From contig JAFVID010000044.1 of the NCBI GenBank assembly GCA_017474205.1, forward strand, positions 1 to 43,242: DNA of 43,242 nt. Reading direction: 5' to 3'. Positions within the stretch are counted from its first letter, which is position 1. Each line of letters starts with the position of its first letter. Positions 34,100 to 43,242 of this stretch are shown piece after piece. Both the position numbers and the translations under genes were made by a program. This stretch comes from Clostridia bacterium. Lineage in GTDB: Bacteria > Bacillota > Clostridia > Oscillospirales > Acutalibacteraceae. The notes below the pieces were generated by a model. That model had not been told where the DNA came from and ran no database searches. It saw nothing but the letters and a program-made list of their open reading frames with translations.

Positions 34100-37000
34100 T
34101 TGAAGAGTTTTAATTTCAAAAGAATACTCTCACTGATGTTGGTTGTAATGATGGCAGTAACTATGTTACCTTTCCATGCACATGCAGCTGAAACTAACGT
34201 AGAGTATTCCGAAGATGGAACTTTAGAGGGTCTTGAAAACAAACCCTTTGAAGAAACTATCTTGTTAAAACAAATCAAAGCGGATATTGCAAGAATCCTT
34301 GATAAATATCTCGGCACTCTTCAAATGAGTGAAGAAGATGTCAAGGCAGTGGTATCCGGCATGGATTTCGAGACTCAGGAAGAAGCCTGGCTTGAAATCG
34401 ATGAAGTGCTCGCATCGATGTTTGATTTAACCGATGCGGAAGTCTATTTCCTCGAGCAATACGAGGGAATGGAAACCTTTGTCTGCTTTGGTGATGAACT
34501 CTACTGGCTCATGTATCCAGAAGGCGGTATCTCACTCTTTGCAGCAAGCGGATCGCACAACCCTGTCACCGGTGTAACAGTAGGTGTTTCAGGCGCTACC
34601 GACAATAGTATGTCAAATGGCGCAGTTACAGTTACTGCAAAAGGTTCAGGTGGTATATTTGGTATTGGTGCTTCGGCAAAAACCGCTACCATCACCATCT
34701 ATAACGAAACCGGTGCAACATCTGAAATTTCCTTCAATTGGACAGCAACCTCTGTTAATAAGTTGGTAATCGACGGAACTACATATAGTGGTTCTTCGGG
34801 TGCTTTTAGCAAGGTAATGAACGCAGGTGAAAAATTCACCATTACCATTACTACAGCTAAGAACAGCACTGTTAACAAATTGGTAATGAACAACTTTGCA
34901 GCAACCACTGCAAAGGCAGAATCTAACGTCACCTTCGATTACGATGGTTCATTAGGTAGTATTACCGTTGCAGGTGCTGCTGTTGCAGACGGCGGTGTTG
35001 TAGCCGTCCCCGTAAGTGGTGCAGCTATTGTGGCTACTCCCGCAAGCGGAGTAACCTTCCTCGGCTGGATCGATATGGCTGACCATCAAATCATCTCTAA
35101 GGATGCAAGCACTACCTTGAAACCTGTAGGTGATATGACCGTTATGCCTGTATTTGCAAAGACCTCTGCATGGTTCTATGTAAATAACTCTTTCCTTTAT
35201 GAGGGCTTGAGTGCAGCAACTACCGCTGCTTCATCCGCATCAAACAAAGTTGTTATTTTGGCAAACAACGGTACCGTTCCCGCAGGCAATTACACCATTC
35301 CTGCAGGCGTTACCTTGCTCATCCCCTACAACGCTACAAACACCTTGTGTACTACAGCTCCCACTTGTGTTGAAAAGGGAGATAGCGAAGCTAACTACGT
35401 TACTCCTACTGCATATCGTACCTTAACCTTGGCATCCGGCGCTAACATTACCGTTAACGGTGCTATCAGCGTTTCAGGTTCTCAATATGCAGGTCAAGCT
35501 AAGGGTGCTGGTGTTACCACTGGTCCTCTTGGTTTCATTAAAACTCAAAGCGATAGTAGCATTACCGTAAACAGCGGTGCAAACCTCTACGTTTGGGGTT
35601 ATATCACCGGTTCAGGTACCGTTACCGTTAAAAACGGTGGTACCGTTTACGAAGACTTCCAGGTTATGGACTGGAGAGGCGGTACTGCAGTTTCTAATAT
35701 GATAGATAACAGCAACCGTGTTTTCCCCATGTCTCAGTACTACATCCAAAACGTTGAAGTTCCAATGACCTTGGAAGCAGGCGCTACTGAAAACGGATAT
35801 ATGTCCGTTACCATTACCCTTGCAGGTGTTCAAGGTTCCGCAGTTCCCTTTATTGGACCTAACGGTATGTTCAATATCGTTTCCGGTTCGGTAACTAAGG
35901 ATTACGACGAAACCACCGATAGACTTATTGTTACTGCAGATGGCGAAGTTACAATGAAGAGTCTATCTATTTCTATGAAATTGAGCATACTTGGAAGCGC
36001 AACCATTAACTCTTCCAAATACACTCTTCCCATTACCAACAATCTCACCCTTCGCATTAAAGAGGGTGCAAATATCACCATTACTCAAGACATCGCATTG
36101 CTCCCCGGTGCAGAACTTATTGTTGATGCAGGTGCAAAAGGTACCTTGGGTAAAGGCAACATCATTTATATTTACGACGCAACCGAATGGGCTTTGGGTA
36201 ACTTCGTTTATATGAATGTTAAGGTTAATACCCTTAAGTACATCCCCGGTAAACCTTCAAGTGTTCCTTTCCATGATGCAAATGCAGATGCTAAGGTTCA
36301 CATTGCAGGTACCATCGATGCATCTCAAGGTTACGTTTACACAACTGCATCCGGCGCAGTTATTACTGCAGAGGATGGCGCAGTTGTAAAACTTAACCCC
36401 GGTACTTCTACCAAAACATATCAAGCAGTTCAGGGCGGTAGTGATAATAAACAAATTACCTATACCGAAATTCCCGTTAAAACTGCTAAACTTGGTAATA
36501 CCGAAAATCGTTGTGGTGGTATTTATGAATACACCAACGGTGCTTGGGTAAAAACCTCAAGCAACCACGTATACAACTCCGGTAAAATCACCACTAACCC
36601 AGGTTGTGAAACCGAAGGTGTGAAAACCTTCTCCTGTGCTTGTGGTCATAGCTATACCGAACCCGTAGCTGCCACCGGTCATAAAGAGGTAGCTGTTAGC
36701 GCAGTTGATCCTACCTGTGAAAACACCGGTCTTGCAGCAGGTACTAAATGTGAATACTGCGATAAAGTGTTTGTTGCTCAGGAAGTAATTCCTGCTCTTG
36801 GACACGTTCCTGTAACCGACAACGCAGTTGATCCTACCTGCGACAAAATCGGTCTTACCGAAGGTAGCCACTGTGACCGTTGCGATAAAGTTCTTGTAGC
36901 ACAACAAGAAATTCCCGCACTCGGACACAAAGTTGACGTACATGCAGATTGCCTCAATCCTGGCATTTGTACTGTATGTGGTGCTGAAGCTGAAGCAGCA

Positions 37001-40000
37001 CTTGGTCATAATCCTGTAACCGATAAGGCAGTTGATCCCACTTGTTTGGATACCGGTCTTACCGAAGGCAGTCATTGTGATCGTTGCGGCGAAGTATTCG
37101 TAGCACAGGAAGTGATTCCTGCTCTTGGACACAACGCTGTAACCGACAAAGCAGTTGATCCCACCTGTGTAGATACAGGTCTTACCGAAGGTAGTCACTG
37201 TGATCGTTGCGGTGAAGTTCTTGTTGCACAACAAGTAGTTCCCGCTCTCGGCCATACCGCCGGCGCTCCCGCTGACTGCAACAACGCATGCACTTGTACT
37301 GTATGCGGTGCTGAACTCGAAGCAGCACTTGGACATAACCCTGTAACCGATAAGGCGGTTGCTCCTTCTTGCGAAGGCACCGGTCTTACCGAAGGTTCTC
37401 ACTGTGACCGTTGTGGCGAAGTTCTTGTTGCACAACAAGTAGTTCCCGCTCTCGGACACACCCTTGGCGAACACGCAAACTGCACCGAAGCAGGTGTTTG
37501 TATTGTATGTGGCGCTGAACTCGAAGCAGCTCTTGGACATAACCCTGTAACCGATAGTGCAGTTGCTCCCACCTGTGTAGATACAGGTCTTACCGAAGGT
37601 AGTCACTGTGATCGTTGCGGCGAAATCCTCGTAGCACAAAAAGTTGTGCCCGCAGCCGGACACAAACTTGACGAACATGCAAGCTGCACCGATGAAGGTG
37701 TATGTATTGTTTGTGGTATTGTTCTCGAAGCAGCACTTGGACACAATCCTGTAACCGATAGTGCAGTTGCTCCCACCTGTGAGGCCACCGGTCTTACCGA
37801 AGGTAGCCACTGTGACCGTTGCGGTGAAATCCTTGTAGCACAAGAAGATATTCCTGCTCTTGGTCACATCGCTATAGTTGATCAAGCAGTTGCTCCCACC
37901 TGTGAAGCTACCGGTCTTACCGAAGGTTCTCACTGTGAACGTTGCAACAAAGTTCTTGTATCACAAAAAATTGTTCCCGCACTTGGACATAACCCTGTAA
38001 CCGATAGTGCAGTTGCTCCCACCTGTGTAAACACTGGTCTTACCGAAGGTAGCCACTGTGAACGTTGCGGTAAAGTTCTCGTAGCAAGAGAAGAAGTTCC
38101 TGCACTTGGACACAACCCTGCAACCGATAAAGCAGTTGCTCCCACCTGTGTAGATACAGGTAATACCGAAGGCAGTCATTGCGACCGCTGCGGTATTACC
38201 CTCGTAGCACAAGAAGTTGTTCCCGCTCTTGGACACAATGCTGTAACCGACAAAGCAGTTGCTCCTACTTGTTTGGACACTGGTCTTACCGAAGGCAGTC
38301 ATTGCGACCGTTGCGGTATTACCCTCATAGCACAAGAAGTTGTTCCTGCTCTTGGACATACTCTTGGAACTCCCGCAGATTGCCTCAATGCAGGTACCTG
38401 CGCAGTATGTGGTGCTGAACTCGAAGCACCTCTTGGACATAACCCTGCAACCGATAAAGCAGTTGCTCCCTCTTGCGAAAGCACCGGTCTTACCGAAGGT
38501 AGCCACTGTGATCGTTGCGGTATTACCCTCGTAGCACAGGAAGTTGTTCCTGCTATCGGCCACAACGTTGTAACCGATAAAGCAGTTGCTCCTACCTGTG
38601 ATGAAATTGGTCTTACCGAAGGCAGTCATTGTGACCGTTGCGGTAAGGTATTCGTAGCACAGGATGTAGTTCCTGCGCTTGGACACGTTGAAGTTGTTGA
38701 CGAAGCAGTTGAACCCACCTGTGTAGACACCGGTCTTACCGAAGGTATCCACTGCGATCGTTGCGGCGAAACCCTCGTAGCACAACACGTAGTTTCCGCT
38801 TATGGCCATGAATGGCTCCACATTAATGCTAAAGCTCCTACCCGTACCGAAAACGGTTATGAAGCATATAGCGCATGTCAAGTTTGCGGTATCAGCACCG
38901 ATAAGGTTGTTATCCCCGCACTTGGCGAAGCAAAAATCACTAATTACAATGATTTCATCAGAAATCTTATCTTCCTCGAAGAAATTGCTTACATGTATGT
39001 ACAGCAATATCCCGCAAAGGATCCTGCAGCTCTCGTAATCAAGTACATCCGTACTGGTGTTGACCGCTATAACTCCGGTTCTTGGGGTATTATGGCTGGC
39101 CACGAAGATGCAGACTTTGCAAGATTCGTAACCCAAATCGAAAATGAGGCAAACGCAGTTGTAACCGACGGCAATTATGTTGACGTTACCGGCCTCAAAA
39201 ACATTAGTAACTTTGAACTCCCCAACGGTAAGATGGCAGATATCGGTCACGTATTTGGCGCGATGGATATTACCTATCACAATAACTTCGGCTTGAATCA
39301 TGCTGACGTTTCCGGTTGGGCAGGCGACCTTGTTGACCTTCTTGAAGTTGCATCTAAAGAAGCAGCTGCAGGAAGAGTTACCGGTGATCTCGAAGAAATG
39401 ATTGCTCTTATTGGCAAGAATTGCTTCCGTTTGACCATCGATCTCCCCGATTATCCCAGCTTTAGCCAAGAAGACTATGACGGCGACCTTGATGCATTCT
39501 ACATCATGAACGTTCTCAAGTCTGTAAACTATGGTACCGCTTATATTGATGGCAACATGGGCGAATTTGATCCCGATGACGAAATCTATTCAATCGCAGA
39601 GATCATCATGAACTACATGACTGAAGATCTCACCGATGAATATCGTGCTTCTTACTTCATGACCAACAGATTGAAGACAAACGGCACTCGTTCACAAGTA
39701 AGAAACGCTGTTTATGCAGAATATCTTGCTAACGGATTACTCGCAACCCTCGAAGGCACCAGAGATCTTTCAGGTGCTAAAGACCTTGTTACTCTTAGAC
39801 GCGCAGTTTGCTATGCATTTGCAGATCATCTTTGCAAACTTGCAGGTGACTACGTAGAAAAGATTGACAACCCCTATTACACTGTATTCGACAGCAGTTC
39901 TATAAACCTTGCTCCTGGTATCACCCAAGAGATCAACTATGCAACCTCTGCTGACGGAAAACAAATGGTTTACTACACCGCAACTGGTGATATCACCAGA

Positions 40001-43000
40001 GGCGACGTACACGTTTATGCAAACTATGCACATAACGATCCTTCCCTCGGTTGGGAAATGACCCGTGTTCAGGATCAAGCAAATGCTGCTCAAGAAAAAC
40101 GCAGCGATCCCACCAATCCTAACTACATTCCCAACTACAACGTAATCGCAAGTATCAACGCTGACGGCTTTAACATGCAAACCGGTGAACCCAGTGGTTT
40201 GCTCATTATGGACGGTAAACAATTCCACGGCGTTAGCAAATCCGGCTTCTTTGGTATCACCAAGGACGGCAAAGCTGTTATGGGTACCACCGACGATTAC
40301 AACAAGATTTACAAAGATCAACTTAAAGAAGCAGTTGGTGGCTTCGGTACTATGCTTATTAAAGACGGCGAAATCGCTGTTTCCAAGACCGATGACTACT
40401 ACACCAGCCGTGCTTCCAGAACCGCAATCGGTGTTACCAGAACCGGTAAAGTTGTATTCATGGTACTTGACGGACGTCAAGAACCCTTCTCTTGCGGCGG
40501 TAGCATGCAAGAAATCGCACAAATCATGTTCGAATCAGGTTGCGTAAATGCAATTAACCTCGACGGTGGTGGTTCTACTACCTTCGTTGCAAGACAACCC
40601 GGTGAAGACGAACTCAGCGTTGTTAACAGACCTTCTGACGGTTATGCACGTTCAGTTTCTACTTCACTTCTTATGGTTTCTACTGCACCCAGCTCCACTG
40701 AATTTGATCATGCAGTAATCGATAGCGAATACAAATACGCTACCATTGGCACTCCCGTTCAAATGACCGGTAAAGGTGTCAGCCCCGCAGGCAACGAAAC
40801 TAATCTCCCCGAAGGTTACACTTGGGCAGTTAGTGACGAAAAATGGGCTACCATTTCCGAAGACGGTGTATTCACCGGTTTGAGAAACGGTTCCGTTGAC
40901 GTTTATATGATGCTCAATGGCGAAGTTATTGGTATGACCCAAATGAACGTAGTCGTTCCCGACAGCGTATTCTTCACCAGAACTCATATGGACGCAGTTT
41001 ACGGCGCTAAAGTTGAACTTCCCTTCGCCGCAAACTATCAAGGCAAACCCGTTGCAGTTAAAGCAAGCGATATCAAGTTTACCGTTGATAACGCAAACTA
41101 TGGTACACTTGAAGGCAACGTATTCGTTGGTAACGAAGCTTCCGGCGTTAAGATTGTTACTGTTACTGCTTGTCTCCCCGATGATGCAAGCGTAAGTGGT
41201 TCTATCAAACTTAACATGTATAAGCAAGGTGAAAACACCTTCGACTTTAGCATGGCAACCGGCGGTGACCGTCAATTTGCATGGCTCCGTGAAGTTACTA
41301 ACTCTACCACTAAAGACAGCATTACTTATGAGGCAATCAATCGCGATGAAAGTATGTCAACATCATACATCTTTGCTATTGATATGACTCAAATCCCCAT
41401 CCCCGCACAACTTGGAGACCTCGTATATATGCTTCCCGGCGCAGATGCAACAGATGCTTCCGCATGGAACTTCTTGCTCCAACTCGCAGAACGTGTTAGC
41501 GTATTGACCGAGATCACTGCAGTTATGGACTTCGACGACAATGTAGACGTTGACGTAAGTGGTCTTAACATAATGAATGAGTATTTTGCTCTTACTTCTA
41601 AAGATTTCAATGAAGCAACCAATACTCTCACCCTTAAACTTAACTGGGTCGACCAAACTGCTGCAATCGATCCCGCAACTGCAAATCCCCTTTGCATGCT
41701 TAAGGGTATCAAAATCACTACCAAAGATGGTGCAATCGAAGCTGCAGGCAATCGTCTCAATGTTGTTAACGCCGGCTCTTTGAGCTACAAGGGTTACCTC
41801 AGAGCAAATGCTCTCTACTCCTTTGCATCTAAACCCGAAAACCAAGAAATTTTCGGCTTACATCCCTTCATAAATCCCGATCCTAAATACAATGGTGAAT
41901 CCGGTGCATGGTTCGGTAGTACATATGCAACCTTCGAAGATTCTTACAACTTGGCTCACGTTATCAAAGATGGCTGGACCATGGAAGAAGGCGGCTATGC
42001 TTACTATGTAGAAGGCGAAAAACTCTATGGTTTGAACAAGGTTAACGGATTCTACTATGACTTTGGTGAAACCGGTATCAACAGAGGTCAAACCAAATTC
42101 TCCGGTAGATTCTTCGATGAAGAAGCAGGCGTATATCGTTATTCTGACCTTGGTGTTCTCTCCTATGGTTGGAAAGAAATCGACGGTGTATGGAACTACT
42201 TTGACAAAACCACTTTGGCTGCTGTTAACGGTAGTCACGTTACCGAAGACAACATCAGATTTAACTTTAAAGATGGTGCAGTACTTTCCGGTACTTGGAC
42301 AAGAACCAGTGACGGTCGTCGTTATTGGTACGGTCCCAGCTTCTACAGCGATACCTCTCCCGAACCCACTTCTGCAAGACCCTTTGTAATCGACGGCAAA
42401 ACCTACCTCTTTAACAAGAAGGGTTATATGAAGACCGGTATTGTACGTTACTTCACCGGTTCATATATCAACTCCCAAGCTGAATTCGTTTACTACGATT
42501 GCGGCACCGATGGCGTTGCATCCCTTTTGACCGGATTCTACAATGAATACTTCTACCAAGACGGTGTAATGCAAAAGGCATATCAACTCGTCGAATTTGA
42601 AGGCAACTATTACTTCATCAATGACTATAATAAACCCTTCAAGAATGGTAGCATTTCTTTGGGTGAAAGATTTACCTCTAAATTTAACTTACCCGAAGGC
42701 AGATATCAATTCGACGCAGAAGGTAGAATGGTTATTAACCATGGTGTTGTAGGCGATTATCTCTACCTCAACGGAGTAATGCAAAAAGCATATCAACTCA
42801 TCTTCTTCGAAGGTGATTACTACTTCGTAAATGACTACAACAAGATTTACAAAAATGCAAGCATCTCCCTTACCGAAAAATTCACTGCTCAATATGGTCT
42901 CCCCGCAGGTAGATACACATTTGACGCAGAAGGTAAGATGATCATCAACCACGGTGTTGTAGATGATTATCTCTACATCAACGGTGTAAAACAAAAAGCA

Positions 43001-43242
43001 TATCAACTTATCTTCTTTGAGGGTAACTACTACTTCGTAAATGACTACGATAAGATCATTAAGAATAAGAGTTTCCCCCTCACTGCAAAATTCACTGCCC
43101 AATACGGACTCCCCGAAGGCAAATATGAATTCGACGCAGAAGGTAAGATGATCATCAACCACGGTGTTGTAGGTGACTACCTCTACATCAATGGTGTAAT
43201 GCAAAAAGCATATCAACTTATCGAGTTTGAAGGCAGCTACTA
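34100..43242 (+). CDS. Giant secreted phosphodiester glycosidase (3), runs off right edge
   Basis: One uninterrupted frame of 3047 codons from TTG 34100 (AAGGAG 9 bases upstream) to the window end. It has a signal peptide (1 to about 29, AHA-AE) and a strand-rich adhesin-like region (to about 810). A Cys-rich region (about 814-1610) has some 14 GLTEGxHCxRC units. An unassigned mainly helical domain follows (about 1611-1930, with ADIGHVFGAMD and DVSGWAGDLVDL). The NAGPA domain (about 1930-2197) has SINADGFNMQTGEPSG and D2155-G-G-G-S, the most canonical of the three. Then come an Ig-like region, a cohesin-like segment (about 2376-2560), a WYYF module (about 2681-2825) and more than three 70-residue repeats. 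The C-terminus is missing. Confidence 0.88.
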   Translation, partial: MKSFNFKRILSLMLVVMMAVTMLPFHAHAAETNVEYSEDGTLEGLENKPFEETILLKQIKADIARILDKYLGTLQMSEEDVKAVVSGMDFETQEEAWLEIDEVLASMFDLTDAEVYFLEQYEGMETFVCFGDELYWLMYPEGGISLFAASGSHNPVTGVTVGVSGATDNSMSNGAVTVTAKGSGGIFGIGASAKTATITIYNETGATSEISFNWTATSVNKLVIDGTTYSGSSGAFSKVMNAGEKFTITITTAKNSTVNKLVMNNFAATTAKAESNVTFDYDGSLGSITVAGAAVADGGVVAVPVSGAAIVATPASGVTFLGWIDMADHQIISKDASTTLKPVGDMTVMPVFAKTSAWFYVNNSFLYEGLSAATTAASSASNKVVILANNGTVPAGNYTIPAGVTLLIPYNATNTLCTTAPTCVEKGDSEANYVTPTAYRTLTLASGANITVNGAISVSGSQYAGQAKGAGVTTGPLGFIKTQSDSSITVNSGANLYVWGYITGSGTVTVKNGGTVYEDFQVMDWRGGTAVSNMIDNSNRVFPMSQYYIQNVEVPMTLEAGATENGYMSVTITLAGVQGSAVPFIGPNGMFNIVSGSVTKDYDETTDRLIVTADGEVTMKSLSISMKLSILGSATINSSKYTLPITNNLTLRIKEGANITITQDIALLPGAELIVDAGAKGTLGKGNIIYIYDATEWALGNFVYMNVKVNTLKYIPGKPSSVPFHDANADAKVHIAGTIDASQGYVYTTASGAVITAEDGAVVKLNPGTSTKTYQAVQGGSDNKQITYTEIPVKTAKLGNTENRCGGIYEYTNGAWVKTSSNHVYNSGKITTNPGCETEGVKTFSCACGHSYTEPVAATGHKEVAVSAVDPTCENTGLAAGTKCEYCDKVFVAQEVIPALGHVPVTDNAVDPTCDKIGLTEGSHCDRCDKVLVAQQEIPALGHKVDVHADCLNPGICTVCGAEAEAALGHNPVTDKAVDPTCLDTGLTEGSHCDRCGEVFVAQEVIPALGHNAVTDKAVDPTCVDTGLTEGSHCDRCGEVLVAQQVVPALGHTAGAPADCNNACTCTVCGAELEAALGHNPVTDKAVAPSCEGTGLTEGSHCDRCGEVLVAQQVVPALGHTLGEHANCTEAGVCIVCGAELEAALGHNPVTDSAVAPTCVDTGLTEGSHCDRCGEILVAQKVVPAAGHKLDEHASCTDEGVCIVCGIVLEAALGHNPVTDSAVAPTCEATGLTEGSHCDRCGEILVAQEDIPALGHIAIVDQAVAPTCEATGLTEGSHCERCNKVLVSQKIVPALGHNPVTDSAVAPTCVNTGLTEGSHCERCGKVLVAREEVPALGHNPATDKAVAPTCVDTGNTEGSHCDRCGITLVAQEVVPALGHNAVTDKAVAPTCLDTGLTEGSHCDRCGITLIAQEVVPALGHTLGTPADCLNAGTCAVCGAELEAPLGHNPATDKAVAPSCESTGLTEGSHCDRCGITLVAQEVVPAIGHNVVTDKAVAPTCDEIGLTEGSHCDRCGKVFVAQDVVPALGHVEVVDEAVEPTCVDTGLTEGIHCDRCGETLVAQHVVSAYGHEWLHINAKAPTRTENGYEAYSACQVCGISTDKVVIPALGEAKITNYNDFIRNLIFLEEIAYMYVQQYPAKDPAALVIKYIRTGVDRYNSGSWGIMAGHEDADFARFVTQIENEANAVVTDGNYVDVTGLKNISNFELPNGKMADIGHVFGAMDITYHNNFGLNHADVSGWAGDLVDLLEVASKEAAAGRVTGDLEEMIALIGKNCFRLTIDLPDYPSFSQEDYDGDLDAFYIMNVLKSVNYGTAYIDGNMGEFDPDDEIYSIAEIIMNYMTEDLTDEYRASYFMTNRLKTNGTRSQVRNAVYAEYLANGLLATLEGTRDLSGAKDLVTLRRAVCYAFADHLCKLAGDYVEKIDNPYYTVFDSSSINLAPGITQEINYATSADGKQMVYYTATGDITRGDVHVYANYAHNDPSLGWEMTRVQDQANAAQEKRSDPTNPNYIPNYNVIASINADGFNMQTGEPSGLLIMDGKQFHGVSKSGFFGITKDGKAVMGTTDDYNKIYKDQLKEAVGGFGTMLIKDGEIAVSKTDDYYTSRASRTAIGVTRTGKVVFMVLDGRQEPFSCGGSMQEIAQIMFESGCVNAINLDGGGSTTFVARQPGEDELSVVNRPSDGYARSVSTSLLMVSTAPSSTEFDHAVIDSEYKYATIGTPVQMTGKGVSPAGNETNLPEGYTWAVSDEKWATISEDGVFTGLRNGSVDVYMMLNGEVIGMTQMNVVVPDSVFFTRTHMDAVYGAKVELPFAANYQGKPVAVKASDIKFTVDNANYGTLEGNVFVGNEASGVKIVTVTACLPDDASVSGSIKLNMYKQGENTFDFSMATGGDRQFAWLREVTNSTTKDSITYEAINRDESMSTSYIFAIDMTQIPIPAQLGDLVYMLPGADATDASAWNFLLQLAERVSVLTEITAVMDFDDNVDVDVSGLNIMNEYFALTSKDFNEATNTLTLKLNWVDQTAAIDPATANPLCMLKGIKITTKDGAIEAAGNRLNVVNAGSLSYKGYLRANALYSFASKPENQEIFGLHPFINPDPKYNGESGAWFGSTYATFEDSYNLAHVIKDGWTMEEGGYAYYVEGEKLYGLNKVNGFYYDFGETGINRGQTKFSGRFFDEEAGVYRYSDLGVLSYGWKEIDGVWNYFDKTTLAAVNGSHVTEDNIRFNFKDGAVLSGTWTRTSDGRRYWYGPSFYSDTSPEPTSARPFVIDGKTYLFNKKGYMKTGIVRYFTGSYINSQAEFVYYDCGTDGVASLLTGFYNEYFYQDGVMQKAYQLVEFEGNYYFINDYNKPFKNGSISLGERFTSKFNLPEGRYQFDAEGRMVINHGVVGDYLYLNGVMQKAYQLIFFEGDYYFVNDYNKIYKNASISLTEKFTAQYGLPAGRYTFDAEGKMIINHGVVDDYLYINGVKQKAYQLIFFEGNYYFVNDYDKIIKNKSFPLTAKFTAQYGLPEGKYEFDAEGKMIINHGVVGDYLYINGVMQKAYQLIEFEGSY
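36540..38930 (+). repeat. Cys-rich 41-residue tandem repeat region
   Basis: About 14 units of the form AVxPTCxxxGLTEGSHCDRCGxVLVAQ...PALGH. The basic spacing is 123 bp (for example 37790, 37913, 38036, 38159, 38282). Some units carry an 82-bp insert with a second Cys pair (CxVCGAELEAALGH), giving 204-205 bp spacing (37176, 37381, 37585, 37790). Each unit has a CxxC pair plus a further Cys and His, possibly metal-binding. Confidence 0.9.
42575..43242 (+). repeat. 210-bp tandem coding repeat, at least 3.2 units
   Basis: Units begin at 42575, 42785, 42995 and 43205; the array is cut by the window edge. Units read KAYQLIFFEGDYYFVNDY and similar, the same module as in genes 1 and 2. No cap unit is seen yet, so the protein continues. 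Confidence 0.9.

Noticed and set aside
36540..38930. Regularly spaced repeats considered as a CRISPR array
   Set aside because: Units of 123 and 205 bp are in frame, code for protein, and have no short repeat/unique spacer pattern; no cas genes are present.
36557..39469. Long open frames on the minus strand across the Cys-rich region
   Set aside because: They mirror the repeated plus-strand codons, lack ribosome sites and recognisable domains, and lie within a continuous plus-strand gene with a signal peptide and known domains.

Overview
The window reads as chromosomal DNA of a Gram-positive member of the Clostridia, most likely an Oscillospirales/Ruminococcaceae-type gut bacterium. This is an inference. 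It rests on AGGAGG-type ribosome binding sites, near-consensus sigma-A promoters, a type I dockerin at the left edge, a YwqC/YwqD/YwqE-type exopolysaccharide control module, an LCP ligase, and very large secreted proteins with cell-wall-binding repeats. No phage, transposase or CRISPR array was seen.

Bases 1-1868 hold the end of a secreted dockerin protein, a tRNA-Arg(CCG) on the minus strand, and an AraC-type regulator read leftward. Divergent from the regulator, bases 2000-9752 form a catabolic cluster. It has two zinc polyol/alcohol dehydrogenases, an SDR whose catalytic Tyr is Phe, a UlaG-like metallo-hydrolase, a mutarotase-like protein, a cupin, deoxyribose-phosphate aldolase (deoC, with its own promoter), a PfkB sugar kinase and an AEC-family carrier. 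The set fits uptake and breakdown of a pentose, deoxy-sugar or sugar acid that enters central metabolism through DeoC. I do not recognise it as a described pathway.

Bases 9753-12671 hold a MITE-like palindrome, a structured leader RNA with a terminator in front of a small zinc-ribbon gene, a PHP-family phosphatase and an OPA-like MFS transporter.

Bases 12866-25427 are one long rightward surface-polysaccharide operon. It encodes a chain-length protein, BY-kinase, PHP phosphatase, a small acidic sortase-type surface protein, an LCP ligase, PglE-, PglC- and PglD-like enzymes (start of a bacillosamine-type glycan on undecaprenyl phosphate), three GT4 glycosyltransferases, a Wzy-like polymerase and a LicD phosphotransferase.

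Bases 25497 to the right edge encode three very large exported paralogues (1813 aa, 954 aa and more than 3047 aa). Each carries a NAGPA-type phosphodiester glycosidase domain, a WYYF cell-wall/choline-binding-like module and an array of a 70-residue repeat. The third uses a TTG start, follows a 190-base leader that may be structured, and runs off the window.

Taken together, the polysaccharide operon can build the glycan and decorate it with a phosphodiester (LicD), while the downstream giants look built to bind and hydrolyse phosphodiester-linked sugar. This write, bind and cut arrangement is the most interesting candidate system here, but substrate and binding are inferred.
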